Below, in pieces: positions 18,678 through 28,319 of a DNA stretch of 35,758 nt (within the stretch, counting starts at the first letter, position 1; every line of letters begins with the position of its first letter). The stretch comes from a bacterium (lineage in GTDB: Bacteria > Actinomycetota > Thermoleophilia > Solirubrobacterales > 70-9), in NCBI GenBank assembly GCA_023251975.1, contig JAHEXU010000008.1:1-35758 (forward strand). The letters are read 5' to 3'. The position numbers and the translations under genes are program-made. The notes under the pieces were generated by a model. That model was not told the origin of the DNA. It saw only the letters and a list, made by a program, of their open reading frames with translations, and did no database searches.

Positions 18678-19190
18678 TCAGCGCGAGAGGCAAGCCCTAG
18701 CGGGATCGGCCAATCGGTCGATCAAGCGGCGCTGGATCACCCGGGCGCCGCTCGGGAGAATCCCGATCGCTTCGAGATCTACCGATGAGCCGAACGGGGA
18801 GACGGCCCGGGCCGCAGGGTCCAGGCCGATTACAATCCCTCCACCTCCATGAAAAGCGTCCGCACCGAATACCCAGGTGGCCACCCCTGGGTTGGGGGTG
18901 ATATCAGCCACGACGTAGAAGACGCGGTCGGTCAGATCAGTTGGCGGCTGGCCTGTGCCAGCACCCTCGAGTGCCGCGCTAGCGCCAAGAGAACGGCCGC
19001 CTTTGAGCGAGTCGGCGATCGTAGCCGTTGCGGCCGCTGGCACTTTCAAACATCCGTCATCCGCTCTGGCGACTGCATCTGCCGTGTCGTCCGCGGCCCT
19101 GGGTTTCGGGGGATCAGGCCGCGATTGCTCGCATCCAGCGATCAGTAAAACAGAGATAGCGGTCGCCACGACCGAACTGCGAGCGAACAT
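18678..19190 (-). CDS. Hypothetical lipoprotein
   Basis: Lipobox MFARSSVVATAISVLLIAGC; rest unknown. Confidence 0.65.
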   Translation of the reverse strand: MFARSSVVATAISVLLIAGCEQSRPDPPKPRAADDTADAVARADDGCLKVPAAATATIADSLKGGRSLGASAALEGAGTGQPPTDLTDRVFYVVADITPNPGVATWVFGADAFHGGGGIVIGLDPAARAVSPFGSSVDLEAIGILPSGARVIQRRLIDRLADPARACLSR

Positions 19191-19462
19191 CGGCCGAGCC
19201 TATCCGATCGACCCGGTGTACGCGACGGGGAGTGATCCGTTAGCGTTTGGTTAGCGCTTGCTAAATCACGCCCGGAAACGGTGGAAGTATAACATACGCT
19301 CGGGTTCAACAGAGGAGAGACGAAGGTGCACATCCGCCGACGGAAATCTGCCGACGGAATGACAAGCGGATCGCCAGATGCCTCGTTGACCTACGGGTAC
19401 CCAGCGAGGACTACTCGTTGCTGAGATCCCTCCGCAGTGCGCTAGCCGCCGCTGCCCGCACC

Positions 19463-19648
19463 TTAGATGTTTGCCCCAGCCTCACGATCGCCCGCGCCAA
19501 GTACGGCGGCAGCGGCTTCGAATTCACGTCCGGCATAGCCTTTGTCGCCAAGCACACCGGCCCGTCCGGCCGCGTAGTCGATCCGTTCCATCGTCTCCAG
19601 GCAAACGTCTCGCTCGCCGTCTTTGGGCGAGTCAGGCCCTCGGATCAA
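19463..19648 (-). pseudogene. Decayed IS transposase fragment (DDE type, IS4/IS982-like)
   Basis: GPDSPKDGERDVCLETMERIDYAAGRAGVLGDKGYAGREFEAAAAVLG contains the transposase-like 'DKGYAGREFE' block; short ORF in a region without intact CDS. Confidence 0.6.
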
Positions 19649-20003
19649 ACGGCGATTCAGAGCGGGGGGTGAGCGGATCGGAGAAGAAGCACTGAGTCCC
19701 TTCGCGCGTCCTGAAGGTCGGCACCAGCGATCGGCTACTTCGCGCGGCTCAGGCAGCGGTGAATTCGGTGGGCGACACCGCCGGGCGCTGACCGGCTGAC
19801 CTGGTCGGAACGGGAGACGGACGTGCGATCAGGGCCCACCGCCCGATTGCGTCTTCAACCGAGCGTCGATGAGCACCTCAATACCCGGATCGGGCGATCT
19901 GGCTTCTGGCCGAGCGCGAACACGGCACGCGCGCGCGTTGGCAACTTGCGGGGCGACGCAATCGGGCGACGCATAGCCCCGGCGCCCGCCGTCGCAAAAG
20001 CGC

Positions 20004-20028
20004 CGTGTCCGGGACAGTCCCGAACACG
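20004..20028. repeat. 25-bp near-perfect palindrome CGTGTCCGGGACAGTCCCGAACACG
   Basis: 12-bp arms around a central A, 11 of 12 complementary; about 45 bp downstream of the minus-strand membrane protein stop. Confidence 0.85.
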
Positions 20029-20074
20029 ACGCTCGTCACGAACAAACGGGGGCTCCGGTACCCGAGCCGAACGC

Positions 20075-20578
20075 TCAGGCGGCGCTACCGCCGCTGTCAC
20101 CGCCGTCGAAGCGGTCTTGTAGCTTGTCGGCCTCGGCGCCGAAGCTGGTCCCCTCGCTCTTCATCGTCAGCGAGCCGCCAAAGGCGACCAGGCAGGCACC
20201 GACCAACGCGACGAACAGGCCGAAGCCGCGATCGAGGTTGCCCGGCGGGTTGATCAGGCGGATCACCACCAATGCCACCCCGAGTCCGCCGAGCCCACTG
20301 ACGATCGTGCCAAGCGAGACCGGCAGCGTCGGGAGCGACTGTTCGGCTGCCTTGACTACCGCCGAGCCAACCGCGACCAGTGCGATCAGCCAGAACAGCA
20401 ATTTGGCGAAACCGCCAGTGAGGGCGCCGAAGCTGGCACCACCCAGGTCGGGATCGCCGAAGCCCGGCACGGCGAGATCGGGCACGCCGTACCAATCGAA
20501 GATCAAATAGCTGACAATCAGCAGCAGACCTCCAGCCGCCGCCAATTGTTCACCCTTCCCGAGCTTTCCTACGTCCAT
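20075..20578 (-). CDS. Hypothetical membrane protein
   Basis: Several hydrophobic segments (LAAAGGLLLIVSYLIFDWYG, LLFWLIALVAVGSAVV, LGTIVSGLGGLGVALVVIRLI, GLFVALVGACLVAFGG). Confidence 0.75.
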   Translation of the reverse strand: MDVGKLGKGEQLAAAGGLLLIVSYLIFDWYGVPDLAVPGFGDPDLGGASFGALTGGFAKLLFWLIALVAVGSAVVKAAEQSLPTLPVSLGTIVSGLGGLGVALVVIRLINPPGNLDRGFGLFVALVGACLVAFGGSLTMKSEGTSFGAEADKLQDRFDGGDSGGSAA

Positions 20579-20619
20579 GGGACCTCCTCCTCGAAGTCGT
20601 GATTCTGCATCTGTTCAGC

Positions 20620-21489
20620 CTATACCTCGGCGGGCTCGGGCGCACGGGCGCGAGCCGCGCTGAGCGTATTGGCAAAGAGCATTGCGATCGTCATCGGCCC
20701 GACTCCGCCGGGGACCGGGGTAATCGCGGCGGCGTGGCCGGCGGCTTCGGCGAAGGCGACATCGCCGACCAGGCCAGACTCGGTGCGGTTGATCCCGACA
20801 TCGATCACGGTCGCCCCGGGCTTGATCCAGTCGCCGCGGACCATCTCGGGGCGACCGACCGCGGCGACCAGGATGTCGGCAGTGGCGCAGACCGCGGCGA
20901 GGTCGCGGGTCCGCGAGTGGCAGAGCGTGACGGTGGCGTCGGCGGCGCTGAGCAACGCCGCCATCGGTCGACCGACCAGGACCGAGCGACCGAGTACGAC
21001 CGCGGTGGCGCCTGCCGTCTCGACTCCGGTCGCCGCGAGCAACCGCATCGCGCCGCGCGGGGTGCAGGGGATCAGGGCGGCGCGATCGCCCTGGGCGAGG
21101 CGCCCCGCGTTTAGCGCGGTCAGGCCGTCGACATCCTTGGCGGGATCGATCGCGGCGATTACCGCGGCGCTGTCAAGGCTCACCGGCAGCGGCAACTGGA
21201 CCAGAATTCCGTCGCAACCCGGGTCGGCATTCAGCTCCGCGACCACCGCCAGCAGATGATCGGGTTCGACATCGACAGCCAGTTGATGGTGCAGCGAGCG
21301 GATCCCGACCTCCTCGCAGCCCTTTCGCTTCGAGCCGACATAAACCCGCGAAGCGGGATCGTCGCCCACCAAGACGGTCGCCAGTCCGGGAGCGCGGCCG
21401 TAGCGATCGCGAAACCGCACCACCTCGGCGGCGACCTCGTCCCGCACCTCGGCCGCAATCGCCTTGCCGTCGATCAGACGCGCTGCCAC
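20620..21489 (-). CDS. folD: Bifunctional methylenetetrahydrofolate dehydrogenase/methenyl-THF cyclohydrolase
   Basis: [73 protein letters not shown]. Confidence 0.96.
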   Translation of the reverse strand: MAARLIDGKAIAAEVRDEVAAEVVRFRDRYGRAPGLATVLVGDDPASRVYVGSKRKGCEEVGIRSLHHQLAVDVEPDHLLAVVAELNADPGCDGILVQLPLPVSLDSAAVIAAIDPAKDVDGLTALNAGRLAQGDRAALIPCTPRGAMRLLAATGVETAGATAVVLGRSVLVGRPMAALLSAADATVTLCHSRTRDLAAVCATADILVAAVGRPEMVRGDWIKPGATVIDVGINRTESGLVGDVAFAEAAGHAAAITPVPGGVGPMTIAMLFANTLSAARARAPEPAEV

Positions 21490-21496
21490 CCCTGGC

Positions 21497-23893
21497 TCAG
21501 CCGATCTTGGTTATCGGCGCGAACTCGGCCATCAGCTTCTTCTCGGCGCCGCCCTCGGCGAATCGCACCACCACGATCCCGGGCTCGATCCCGATCACAA
21601 CGCCATCCCCGAACTTGGCGTGACGGATGTCGTCGCCGAGGGCGAAGTTGACCGCGACCGCAGCCGGATCGGCGGTAGAGCTTGCCGGAGCCACCGGCGG
21701 CGTCGGCGAGGCGGTGAAAATCCCGCTGGGCCGTGAGCGGCCGCGCCCCCAGCCACCGCCGCTCCCTGACGCCCAGCCGGTCGAGCGAGTCTGCGAGACC
21801 TGCCGCTCGCTGAGGCCACTCGGCAACTCGGAGACGAACCGCGAGGGGACGTTGTAGCCGAGCGCCCCGAAGTTGCGCCGACTGCGGGCGTAGCTCATGT
21901 AGAGGTGGGTCCGAGCCCGGGTCATGCCGACGTAGCAGAGCCGGCGCTCCTCCTCGAGATTTCCCTCCTGCAGCGAACGGGCGTGCGGGAATACCTCCTC
22001 TTCGCAGCCGATCAAGAAGACGACATCGTATTCGAGGCCCTTCGCGTTGTGGATCGTCATCAGGGTGACCAGCCGCTCGGCATCGTCAACCAGCTTGTCC
22101 TGCTCACCCAGCAGGGCGAGGCCTTGCAGGAATTCCTCAAGCGGACCGATCGGCTCGTCCTCGCCGGACTGCTCGAAGACCCGACCAGCGTCGAACTCGG
22201 CGGCGACGTTGACCAGCTCGCGGAGGTTTTCAAGCCGACCCTCGGCCTCGACCCCGCGCTCATCCTCGAGCGCCTCGACGTAGCCGCTTTGGTTCAGCAC
22301 CGCCTCGAGCAGCACCGCGACGCTCTGCTCCGAATCGGCAAGCGCCCCCAGCGAGGCGATCGTCTCGGCAAAGCGACCGATCGCCTTGCGCGCCGCCGGA
22401 CGGAGCGCCGCGATCTCCTGACAGCGCTCGCACGCCTGCAGTGGCGAGATCCCGACCAGGTTGGCGAACCCCAAGATCCGCGCCTCGCTGGTCTTGCCGA
22501 TCCCGCGCCTCGGTGAGTTAACGACGCGCGCGAACGCCACCGTGTCTTCGGGGTTGACGAGCAGGCTCAGGTAGCCGAGCGCGTCCTTGATCTCGGCGCG
22601 GTCATAGAACTTGGCGCCGCCGATCACCTGATAAGGGACATCAAAGCGAACCAGCGTGTCCTCGAGGACCCGGCTTTGGGCGTTGGTTCGATAGAAGACC
22701 GCGACCTCGCTGCGCTCGACCTCGGCGTCTTCGATCAGGCGCCCGATCTCCCCGGCGACCCAGCGGGCCTCCTCGTGCTCATCGTCGAGTTCGGCGATCA
22801 CAACCGGGGCGCCGACCTCGCCGTCGCTCCACAGCCGCTTCTCCATCTGGCCGCTGTTGTTGGCGATCAGGGCGTTGGAGGCGTCGAGAATCGTCTTGGT
22901 GGAGCGGTAGTTCTGCTCCAGCTTGACCGGCTCGCCGCAGTCGAAATCGTCGGAGAAGTCGAGGATGTTGCGGATCTCGGCGTGGCGGAATCCGTAGATC
23001 GACTGGAAGTCATCACCGACCACGAAGAGGTTTTGGCGCTCGCCCGCCAGCAGTTGCAGGAGCCGGTACTGGGCCCGATTTGTGTCTTGGTACTCGTCCA
23101 CCATGAGATGGGCAAACTGGCTCTGGTAGCCGTCGCGGACATCGTCAAACAGCTCCAGCAGGTTGACGGTGCGAACCAGCAGATCGTCGAAGTCGAGCGC
23201 GTTTGCCTCCGGCATCCGCTCCTCGTAGAGGCGATAGACCGCGGCGACCGTCGATTCGAAGTAGCTGCCCTGGGCTGCGGCGTACTGCTCGACATCGATC
23301 AGCCGGTTCTTGGCACCCGAGATCGCCGACTTCAGGGTTCGGGTGCTAAACCGCTTCGGGTCGATCTCGAGCTCGGCGGCACAGCGCTTGACCATGCGCC
23401 GCGAGTCGGCGTCGTCGTAGATCGTGAAGGTGCGTTTGTAGCCGAGTCGATCGGCGTGGGCGCGGAGGATCCGAGCGCAGGCCGCGTGGAAGGTCATCAC
23501 CCACATCAGTCGCGAGACCGGCCCGGTCAGTTGCGCCACCCGATCACGCATCTCCCCCGCCGCCTTGTTGGTGAAGGTGATGGCGAGGATCTCACCGGGT
23601 TGGGCGCGACCGGTCGCGACCAGCCAGGCGATCCGATGGACCAAGACCCGGGTCTTGCCCGAGCCGGCGCCCGCCAGCACCAGCAGCGGCCCCTCGTGGT
23701 GGGTCGCAGCGACGCGCTGTGGCGGGTTCAGGTCGGCCAGCAGCTCCTCCTCATAGCTCGCCCCAACAACTCGCAACGGCACCCCGTATCCCGGCGGGTC
23801 CGAGTCCGAATCGACCTGATCGTTCATCACCTCAAGGCGCAGCGGTTCGACAGCCATCTCAGAAGCGAGGATAGGGCCGCCCTCGGCCGCCAA
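21497..23893 (-). CDS. pcrA: UvrD/PcrA-family ATP-dependent DNA helicase
   Basis: [79 protein letters not shown]-terminal [35 protein letters not shown]. Start may be downstream (23857 or 23827). Confidence 0.93.
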   Translation of the reverse strand: MAAEGGPILASEMAVEPLRLEVMNDQVDSDSDPPGYGVPLRVVGASYEEELLADLNPPQRVAATHHEGPLLVLAGAGSGKTRVLVHRIAWLVATGRAQPGEILAITFTNKAAGEMRDRVAQLTGPVSRLMWVMTFHAACARILRAHADRLGYKRTFTIYDDADSRRMVKRCAAELEIDPKRFSTRTLKSAISGAKNRLIDVEQYAAAQGSYFESTVAAVYRLYEERMPEANALDFDDLLVRTVNLLELFDDVRDGYQSQFAHLMVDEYQDTNRAQYRLLQLLAGERQNLFVVGDDFQSIYGFRHAEIRNILDFSDDFDCGEPVKLEQNYRSTKTILDASNALIANNSGQMEKRLWSDGEVGAPVVIAELDDEHEEARWVAGEIGRLIEDAEVERSEVAVFYRTNAQSRVLEDTLVRFDVPYQVIGGAKFYDRAEIKDALGYLSLLVNPEDTVAFARVVNSPRRGIGKTSEARILGFANLVGISPLQACERCQEIAALRPAARKAIGRFAETIASLGALADSEQSVAVLLEAVLNQSGYVEALEDERGVEAEGRLENLRELVNVAAEFDAGRVFEQSGEDEPIGPLEEFLQGLALLGEQDKLVDDAERLVTLMTIHNAKGLEYDVVFLIGCEEEVFPHARSLQEGNLEEERRLCYVGMTRARTHLYMSYARSRRNFGALGYNVPSRFVSELPSGLSERQVSQTRSTGWASGSGGGWGRGRSRPSGIFTASPTPPVAPASSTADPAAVAVNFALGDDIRHAKFGDGVVIGIEPGIVVVRFAEGGAEKKLMAEFAPITKIG

Positions 23894-23925
23894 AACCGAT
23901 CCGGGCCGGGCGAGGCGACAGGCGC

Positions 23926-24672
23926 TCAGCCGCCCGCGCTCGACGGTCCGCTCCCCGGGCGCAACTCGCGGACGATCGCAACCCCTCGCTGTTTCCCATC
24001 GAACTCGGCAAGTCGCGCCTCGAGTTCGACAATCCGCTCCACCATCGCCTGCAGCGCATCGGCGACCGGATCCGACAGGTGGGTCCAGTCGCTGTCGGGA
24101 CCGCTTACCTTGCGGCCCTCGACCCGAACCGGCCGGCCCGGGTTACCGACCACGGTCGAGTTCTCCGGCACGTCCTTGATCACAACCGTGTTGGCGCCGA
24201 TCTTGGCGCCGGCGCCAACCATGATCGGGCCGAGCAGCTTGGCGCCAGAACCAACCGTTACGTACTCGCCGAGGGTCGGGTGTCGCTTGCCGCGGGCAAA
24301 CCCGGTGCCGCCGAGGGTCACCCCCTGGTAGAGGGTGCAGCAGCAGCCGATCTCGGCGGTCTCGCCGATCACAACCCCGGAGCCGTGGTCGATGAAGAAA
24401 TCGCCGCCGATCTTGGCCGCCGGGTGAATTTCGACACCGGTCACGGCGCGACTCCCGTAGGCGATCAGATTCGGCAAGACCGGCACCTCGTGCTCGTGCA
24501 AAGCGTGCGCGAAGCGGTGGGCAAGCAGCGCCTGCACGCCCGCCCAACCGAGCAGGATCTCGATCGAACCGGCGGTCCGAGCCGCCGGGTCACGATCGCG
24601 GGCGGCGGCGAGGTCGGAGCGGACCTCGCTGATCACCCTTTTTGCTGTTCCGAGGCCGAGCATCTGTCGCAT
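23926..24672 (-). CDS. cysE: Serine O-acetyltransferase
   Basis: Hexapeptide-repeat core GVEIHPAAKIGGDFFIDHGSGVVIGETAEIGCCCTLYQGVTLGGTG; start trimmed from the longer ORF. Confidence 0.93.
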   Translation of the reverse strand: MRQMLGLGTAKRVISEVRSDLAAARDRDPAARTAGSIEILLGWAGVQALLAHRFAHALHEHEVPVLPNLIAYGSRAVTGVEIHPAAKIGGDFFIDHGSGVVIGETAEIGCCCTLYQGVTLGGTGFARGKRHPTLGEYVTVGSGAKLLGPIMVGAGAKIGANTVVIKDVPENSTVVGNPGRPVRVEGRKVSGPDSDWTHLSDPVADALQAMVERIVELEARLAEFDGKQRGVAIVRELRPGSGPSSAGG

Positions 24673-24700
24673 CTGGGTTGAGGGTACGCCGATCGGGCCG

Positions 24701-25645
24701 CTACGGGGCGAAGAACGGCAGCGAGGCGTAGCGCTCACCGCCATCGGGAATGATCACGACGATCCGCTTGCCGCGCATCTCGGCCCGGGCGGCCAGATCA
24801 ACCGCGGCGTGAAGCGCGGCGCCCGCCGAGATCCCGACCAAAAGGCCCTCGCGGCCGGCGGCGAGCCGCGCCATCTGCAAGGCCGACTCGTCCTCGACCG
24901 CGATCACCTCGTCGATCACCGAGCGATCGAGCACCGCGGGGACAAACCCGGCGCCGATCCCCTGGATGCGGTGCGGCCCCGGAGGCCCGCCCGACAGCAC
25001 CGGCGAAGACGCCGGCTCGACCGCGACCACCTTGAAGCCGGGGCGCCGACTCTTCAGGACCTCGCCGATCCCGGTGATCGTGCCGCCGGTTCCGACCCCG
25101 CAGACCAACGCGTCAACCGCCCCGTCGAGGTCGGACCAGATCTCCTCGGCGGTGGTGCGGCGGTGCACCTCGGGGTTGGCCGGATTGGAGAACTGCTGCG
25201 GCATGTAGGCGTTTTGACAGGCACTGGCAATCTCGCTCGCCAGCGCCACCGCCTCGTCCATCCCGCCAAGCGAAGGGGTCTCGCGGACGATCGCGCCGTA
25301 GCAACGCAAAAGCGCCGATCGCTCTCGGCTCATCCCTTCGGGCAGGGTCAGGATTAGGTGGTAGCCACGGGCCGCGCAAACCATCGCCAGCGCGATCCCG
25401 GTGTTACCCGAGGTCGGCTCGACGATCACGGTCTCGCGCGGCGTGATCAGGCCATCGGCCTCGGCGGCGTCGATCATCGCGACCCCGATCCGGTCCTTGA
25501 CCGAGCCGCCGGGATTAAGGTATTCGAGCTTCGCGACCAACTCGGCACCGAGACCTTCGCCGAGCCGCGACAGCGCCACCAGCGGGGTCCCACCGACGAT
25601 CATCGAGGCCTCCGGCGCAATCCGCAGTGTTGCCCTCGCCGCCAT
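24701..25645 (-). CDS. cysK: Cysteine synthase (O-acetylserine sulfhydrylase)
   Basis: [11 protein letters not shown]...[55 protein letters not shown]; start trimmed to ATG 25645. Confidence 0.95.
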   Translation of the reverse strand: MAARATLRIAPEASMIVGGTPLVALSRLGEGLGAELVAKLEYLNPGGSVKDRIGVAMIDAAEADGLITPRETVIVEPTSGNTGIALAMVCAARGYHLILTLPEGMSRERSALLRCYGAIVRETPSLGGMDEAVALASEIASACQNAYMPQQFSNPANPEVHRRTTAEEIWSDLDGAVDALVCGVGTGGTITGIGEVLKSRRPGFKVVAVEPASSPVLSGGPPGPHRIQGIGAGFVPAVLDRSVIDEVIAVEDESALQMARLAAGREGLLVGISAGAALHAAVDLAARAEMRGKRIVVIIPDGGERYASLPFFAP

Positions 25646-25715
25646 CACCCCTACCGTAGCGCCCGTGCAGGCGGCGACCGCAGCGGTAGCGGCAGCGGCC
25701 GAGGTCTCGGGGGGA

Positions 25716-26132
25716 TCAAATCTGGTAGCTGCCGCCGGCGGCGACATCGAGTTCGCGGGCCGCCACCTCGGCGATCGTCGCCGCCGCGAAGACCTCGCGC
25801 AGCGCGTCGACCCCCTCGGCCCAGATGCCGCCCGCCTCGCGGGCCTCCTCACCGACTCGCCCGTCGAGCGCCTGCACCACCTCAAGCACGGTGATCTGCT
25901 CGGCTGGCCGCGCCAGCGTGTAGCCGCCGCGACTGCCGCGATGGCTCTGCACCAGACCGGCCCGTCGCAGGGTTGAGAACAACTGCTCGAGGAACTGGAC
26001 CGGCATCTCGCGGCGCTCGGCCAGCGTCGCGATCGAGGTCGGCGCCCCCGTGGCGGGAGCGCAGGCCGGACATCGCGCCAGCTCTGCCAGCGCCAAGACC
26101 GCGTATCGCGACTTCGAAGTGACCGATATCAC
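25716..26132 (-). CDS. Rrf2-family transcriptional regulator
   Basis: [17 protein letters not shown]...[52 protein letters not shown] start at 26132; upstream of cysK-cysE. Confidence 0.9.
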   Translation of the reverse strand: MISVTSKSRYAVLALAELARCPACAPATGAPTSIATLAERREMPVQFLEQLFSTLRRAGLVQSHRGSRGGYTLARPAEQITVLEVVQALDGRVGEEAREAGGIWAEGVDALREVFAAATIAEVAARELDVAAGGSYQI

Positions 26133-26260
26133 CCTGTCAGGAAACCACACCGTCGGCCCAAACCGTCGGGCCAACCTGGGGACGGCGGCGGCGAGCGCGC
26201 AGGGCAAGGGAGGCCGCACCCGCTACGATCTCGCCTCGATTCGCCGGAGAGGGCGCATCA

Positions 26261-26881
26261 GTGTCCGCAACAACGCGCTGCCTTATTGTAGAACCGCACC
26301 CGATTGTCCGGGTTGGCCTTGCGACCCGCCTCGAGGGCCGTTTCAAGACCGAAATGCTCGAAACCGTCGAGGATGCCTGCGAGCTGTTGCGAGACCTCGA
26401 TGGGATTTCGCTGGTCTTGCTCGGGCACGAACGGCGCGGTGCCGGCGCCGATGTCGGCGAGGCCCTGGAAGCGATCGCGGCGCTGCGCCTGGTCAGCAGC
26501 GGGGTTGGATTGGTCGTCTTCAGCGATTGCACCGACCCCGACGGAGCCTGGAAGATCGTCCTCAAGGGCGCCGATGCGTTCGTCTGCAAGCGCTCCTCGC
26601 TCGATTGCCTCGACACCGGAATTGAGAGCGCGCTTCGCTCGGAGCGGTTCGTCGACCCGGCGGCCGAGCGCCGAAAACGGCCGAAGGGGGTGCCGACGCC
26701 GCGGCAGTGTGAGGTCCTGCAGGCGTTCGCCGAGGGGGCCACCACCGACGAGACCGCGATCCAACTCGGGATCAGCCCCGAAACGGTTCGGACTCACGCC
26801 AAGGCGGCGATCTCACGGATCGGCGCCAGTGACCGTGCCCACGCGATCGCAATCGCGATGCGCCACGGCCTGATCAGCTGA
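26261..26881 (+). CDS. LuxR-family regulator with degenerate receiver domain
   Basis: CLIVEPHPIVRVGLATRLEGRF (receiver-like), LTPRQ-type HTH VPTPRQCEVLQAFAEGATTDETAIQLGISPETVRTHAKAAISRIGASDR. Confidence 0.8.
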   Translation: MSATTRCLIVEPHPIVRVGLATRLEGRFKTEMLETVEDACELLRDLDGISLVLLGHERRGAGADVGEALEAIAALRLVSSGVGLVVFSDCTDPDGAWKIVLKGADAFVCKRSSLDCLDTGIESALRSERFVDPAAERRKRPKGVPTPRQCEVLQAFAEGATTDETAIQLGISPETVRTHAKAAISRIGASDRAHAIAIAMRHGLIS

Positions 26882-28066
26882 TCAGATCCAGGCGCGTTCG
26901 CGTGCCAACAAGACGGCCTGGGCGCGATCGGCCGCGCCAATCTTGCGGTAGACGTTGTGCAGGTGGGTTCGGACCGTGCTGGCCGACAGCCCCATCTCCT
27001 CGGCGATCTCCTTGTAGACCTTGCCCTCGGCGAGCCCGCGTAGGGCATCGACCTCACGGGCCGACAGCGGGCACGGCTCGGTCGGGCGTTGCCGAGGGAC
27101 ATGGCCGTAGGGGAACTCGTAGAGCATCCGGCGCAACCGCTCGCGGGAGATGCTGCAGCGCTCGGCCATCCGCTTCATGCGGTCGGGATCGATCACCTCG
27201 CCGTGGCCGTGGTGGGCCACCATGTCGGCCAGCCTGACCGCGGCGGCGAGGCCTTCGGCGCCATCGCTATGGTGGCGCTCGACCGCGGTCGCGACCAGCT
27301 GCGGGACCTTCCAGCGCCGCAGCAGGACGCCGCCGACCAAGGCGTGATCAACGCCGAGCTCACGGCGCTCGCGGCCGACCCGATCCTCCGGCGACATCGA
27401 ACGATCGCCGATCAGGTCCTCGTAGGCGGGGTAAAGGCGGGTCAAGACCAGGGTGCCGACATCGTGCAAAAGCGCTGCGGTAACCAGCTCGTCGCGACCG
27501 GCGACCGAGCCGAGGTCGGCGATCCGCTCGGCGGCGTGGCGAGTCGCCAGCGAGTGGCGGCGAAACCGCTCCGGAATCCCCTGCCAGGCCGGATAGGTCT
27601 GGAAAAACTCGTAGATCGGCTGCTCCTCGGTGATCATCTTCATCCCGTCGAGGTCGAGCGCGGCGACCGCATCGGGGATGTTGGTGACCCTGGCGCGAGT
27701 GCTGCGATTGTTGGCGATCCGCAAGACCGTGATCGCCAGCGCCGCCTCTGACTCGACCGCCTCGATCATCTCGCCGAGCTTGGTCGGGCCCTTCGCGAGC
27801 AGCTTCGCGATCCGATCGACCGACTCGGCGAGCGCCGGTAGGGTCGCCGCCTCGTCCATCGCCTCGGCGAGCCGCTGTCCGCCCTGGCCCTGGCCGCGCG
27901 ACCCGGAGCCCTCAGAGCGCTCCGACGAGCGCAACTTGCGATGGGTCAGCGGTGCTGGCGAAGCCATCTTTACCGGACCCTTTGCCGACCCCGATGCGGC
28001 GGCCGGCTTCGACCCCCTTTTACGGGTACCAGCAGGGGTTTCGGTGCTCTTGATGGCGGAATTCAT
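26882..28066 (-). CDS. HDOD-domain protein fused to C-terminal LuxR-type HTH
   Basis: HDOD core (LPALAESVDRIAKLLAKGPTKLGEMIEAVESEAALAITVLRIANN...LVTAALLHDVGTLVL...VERHHSD) and PLSAREVDALRGLAEGKVYKEIAEEMGLSASTVRTHLHNVYRKIGAADR; start trimmed to ATG 28066. Confidence 0.85.
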   Translation of the reverse strand: MNSAIKSTETPAGTRKRGSKPAAASGSAKGPVKMASPAPLTHRKLRSSERSEGSGSRGQGQGGQRLAEAMDEAATLPALAESVDRIAKLLAKGPTKLGEMIEAVESEAALAITVLRIANNRSTRARVTNIPDAVAALDLDGMKMITEEQPIYEFFQTYPAWQGIPERFRRHSLATRHAAERIADLGSVAGRDELVTAALLHDVGTLVLTRLYPAYEDLIGDRSMSPEDRVGRERRELGVDHALVGGVLLRRWKVPQLVATAVERHHSDGAEGLAAAVRLADMVAHHGHGEVIDPDRMKRMAERCSISRERLRRMLYEFPYGHVPRQRPTEPCPLSAREVDALRGLAEGKVYKEIAEEMGLSASTVRTHLHNVYRKIGAADRAQAVLLARERAWI

Positions 28067-28319
28067 AAGCTTGACGGGGCGCGGTCGCACCCCCCCTATC
28101 GGCCTCAACCCCCGCGACCTTCAATCGCGGCCACCAGCGTCGGGAGGTAGTGCCCGCTCGGCGATTGCAGGCCGCGCCCAGCCGGTGGCCCGACCGTCGC
28201 CGCAGCGACGAACCCCGTCCGACCACGCCACGCGGTGCCGCGGAGATCGCGCGGGCGCTCAACCGGCTGCGGAGCGTCGACCGCCGGCGCCGACACCCTG
28301 CCCGATCCGCCCGATCAGA

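Noticed and set aside
22676-24331. Plus-strand ORF of 551 aa
   Set aside because: Antisense to the pcrA/uvrD helicase and cysE, both of which have clear motifs.
26119-26132. CRP-like GTGA-N6-TCAC site
   Set aside because: Overlaps the start codon of the Rrf2 gene; 4-bp half-sites are too common for support without conservation.
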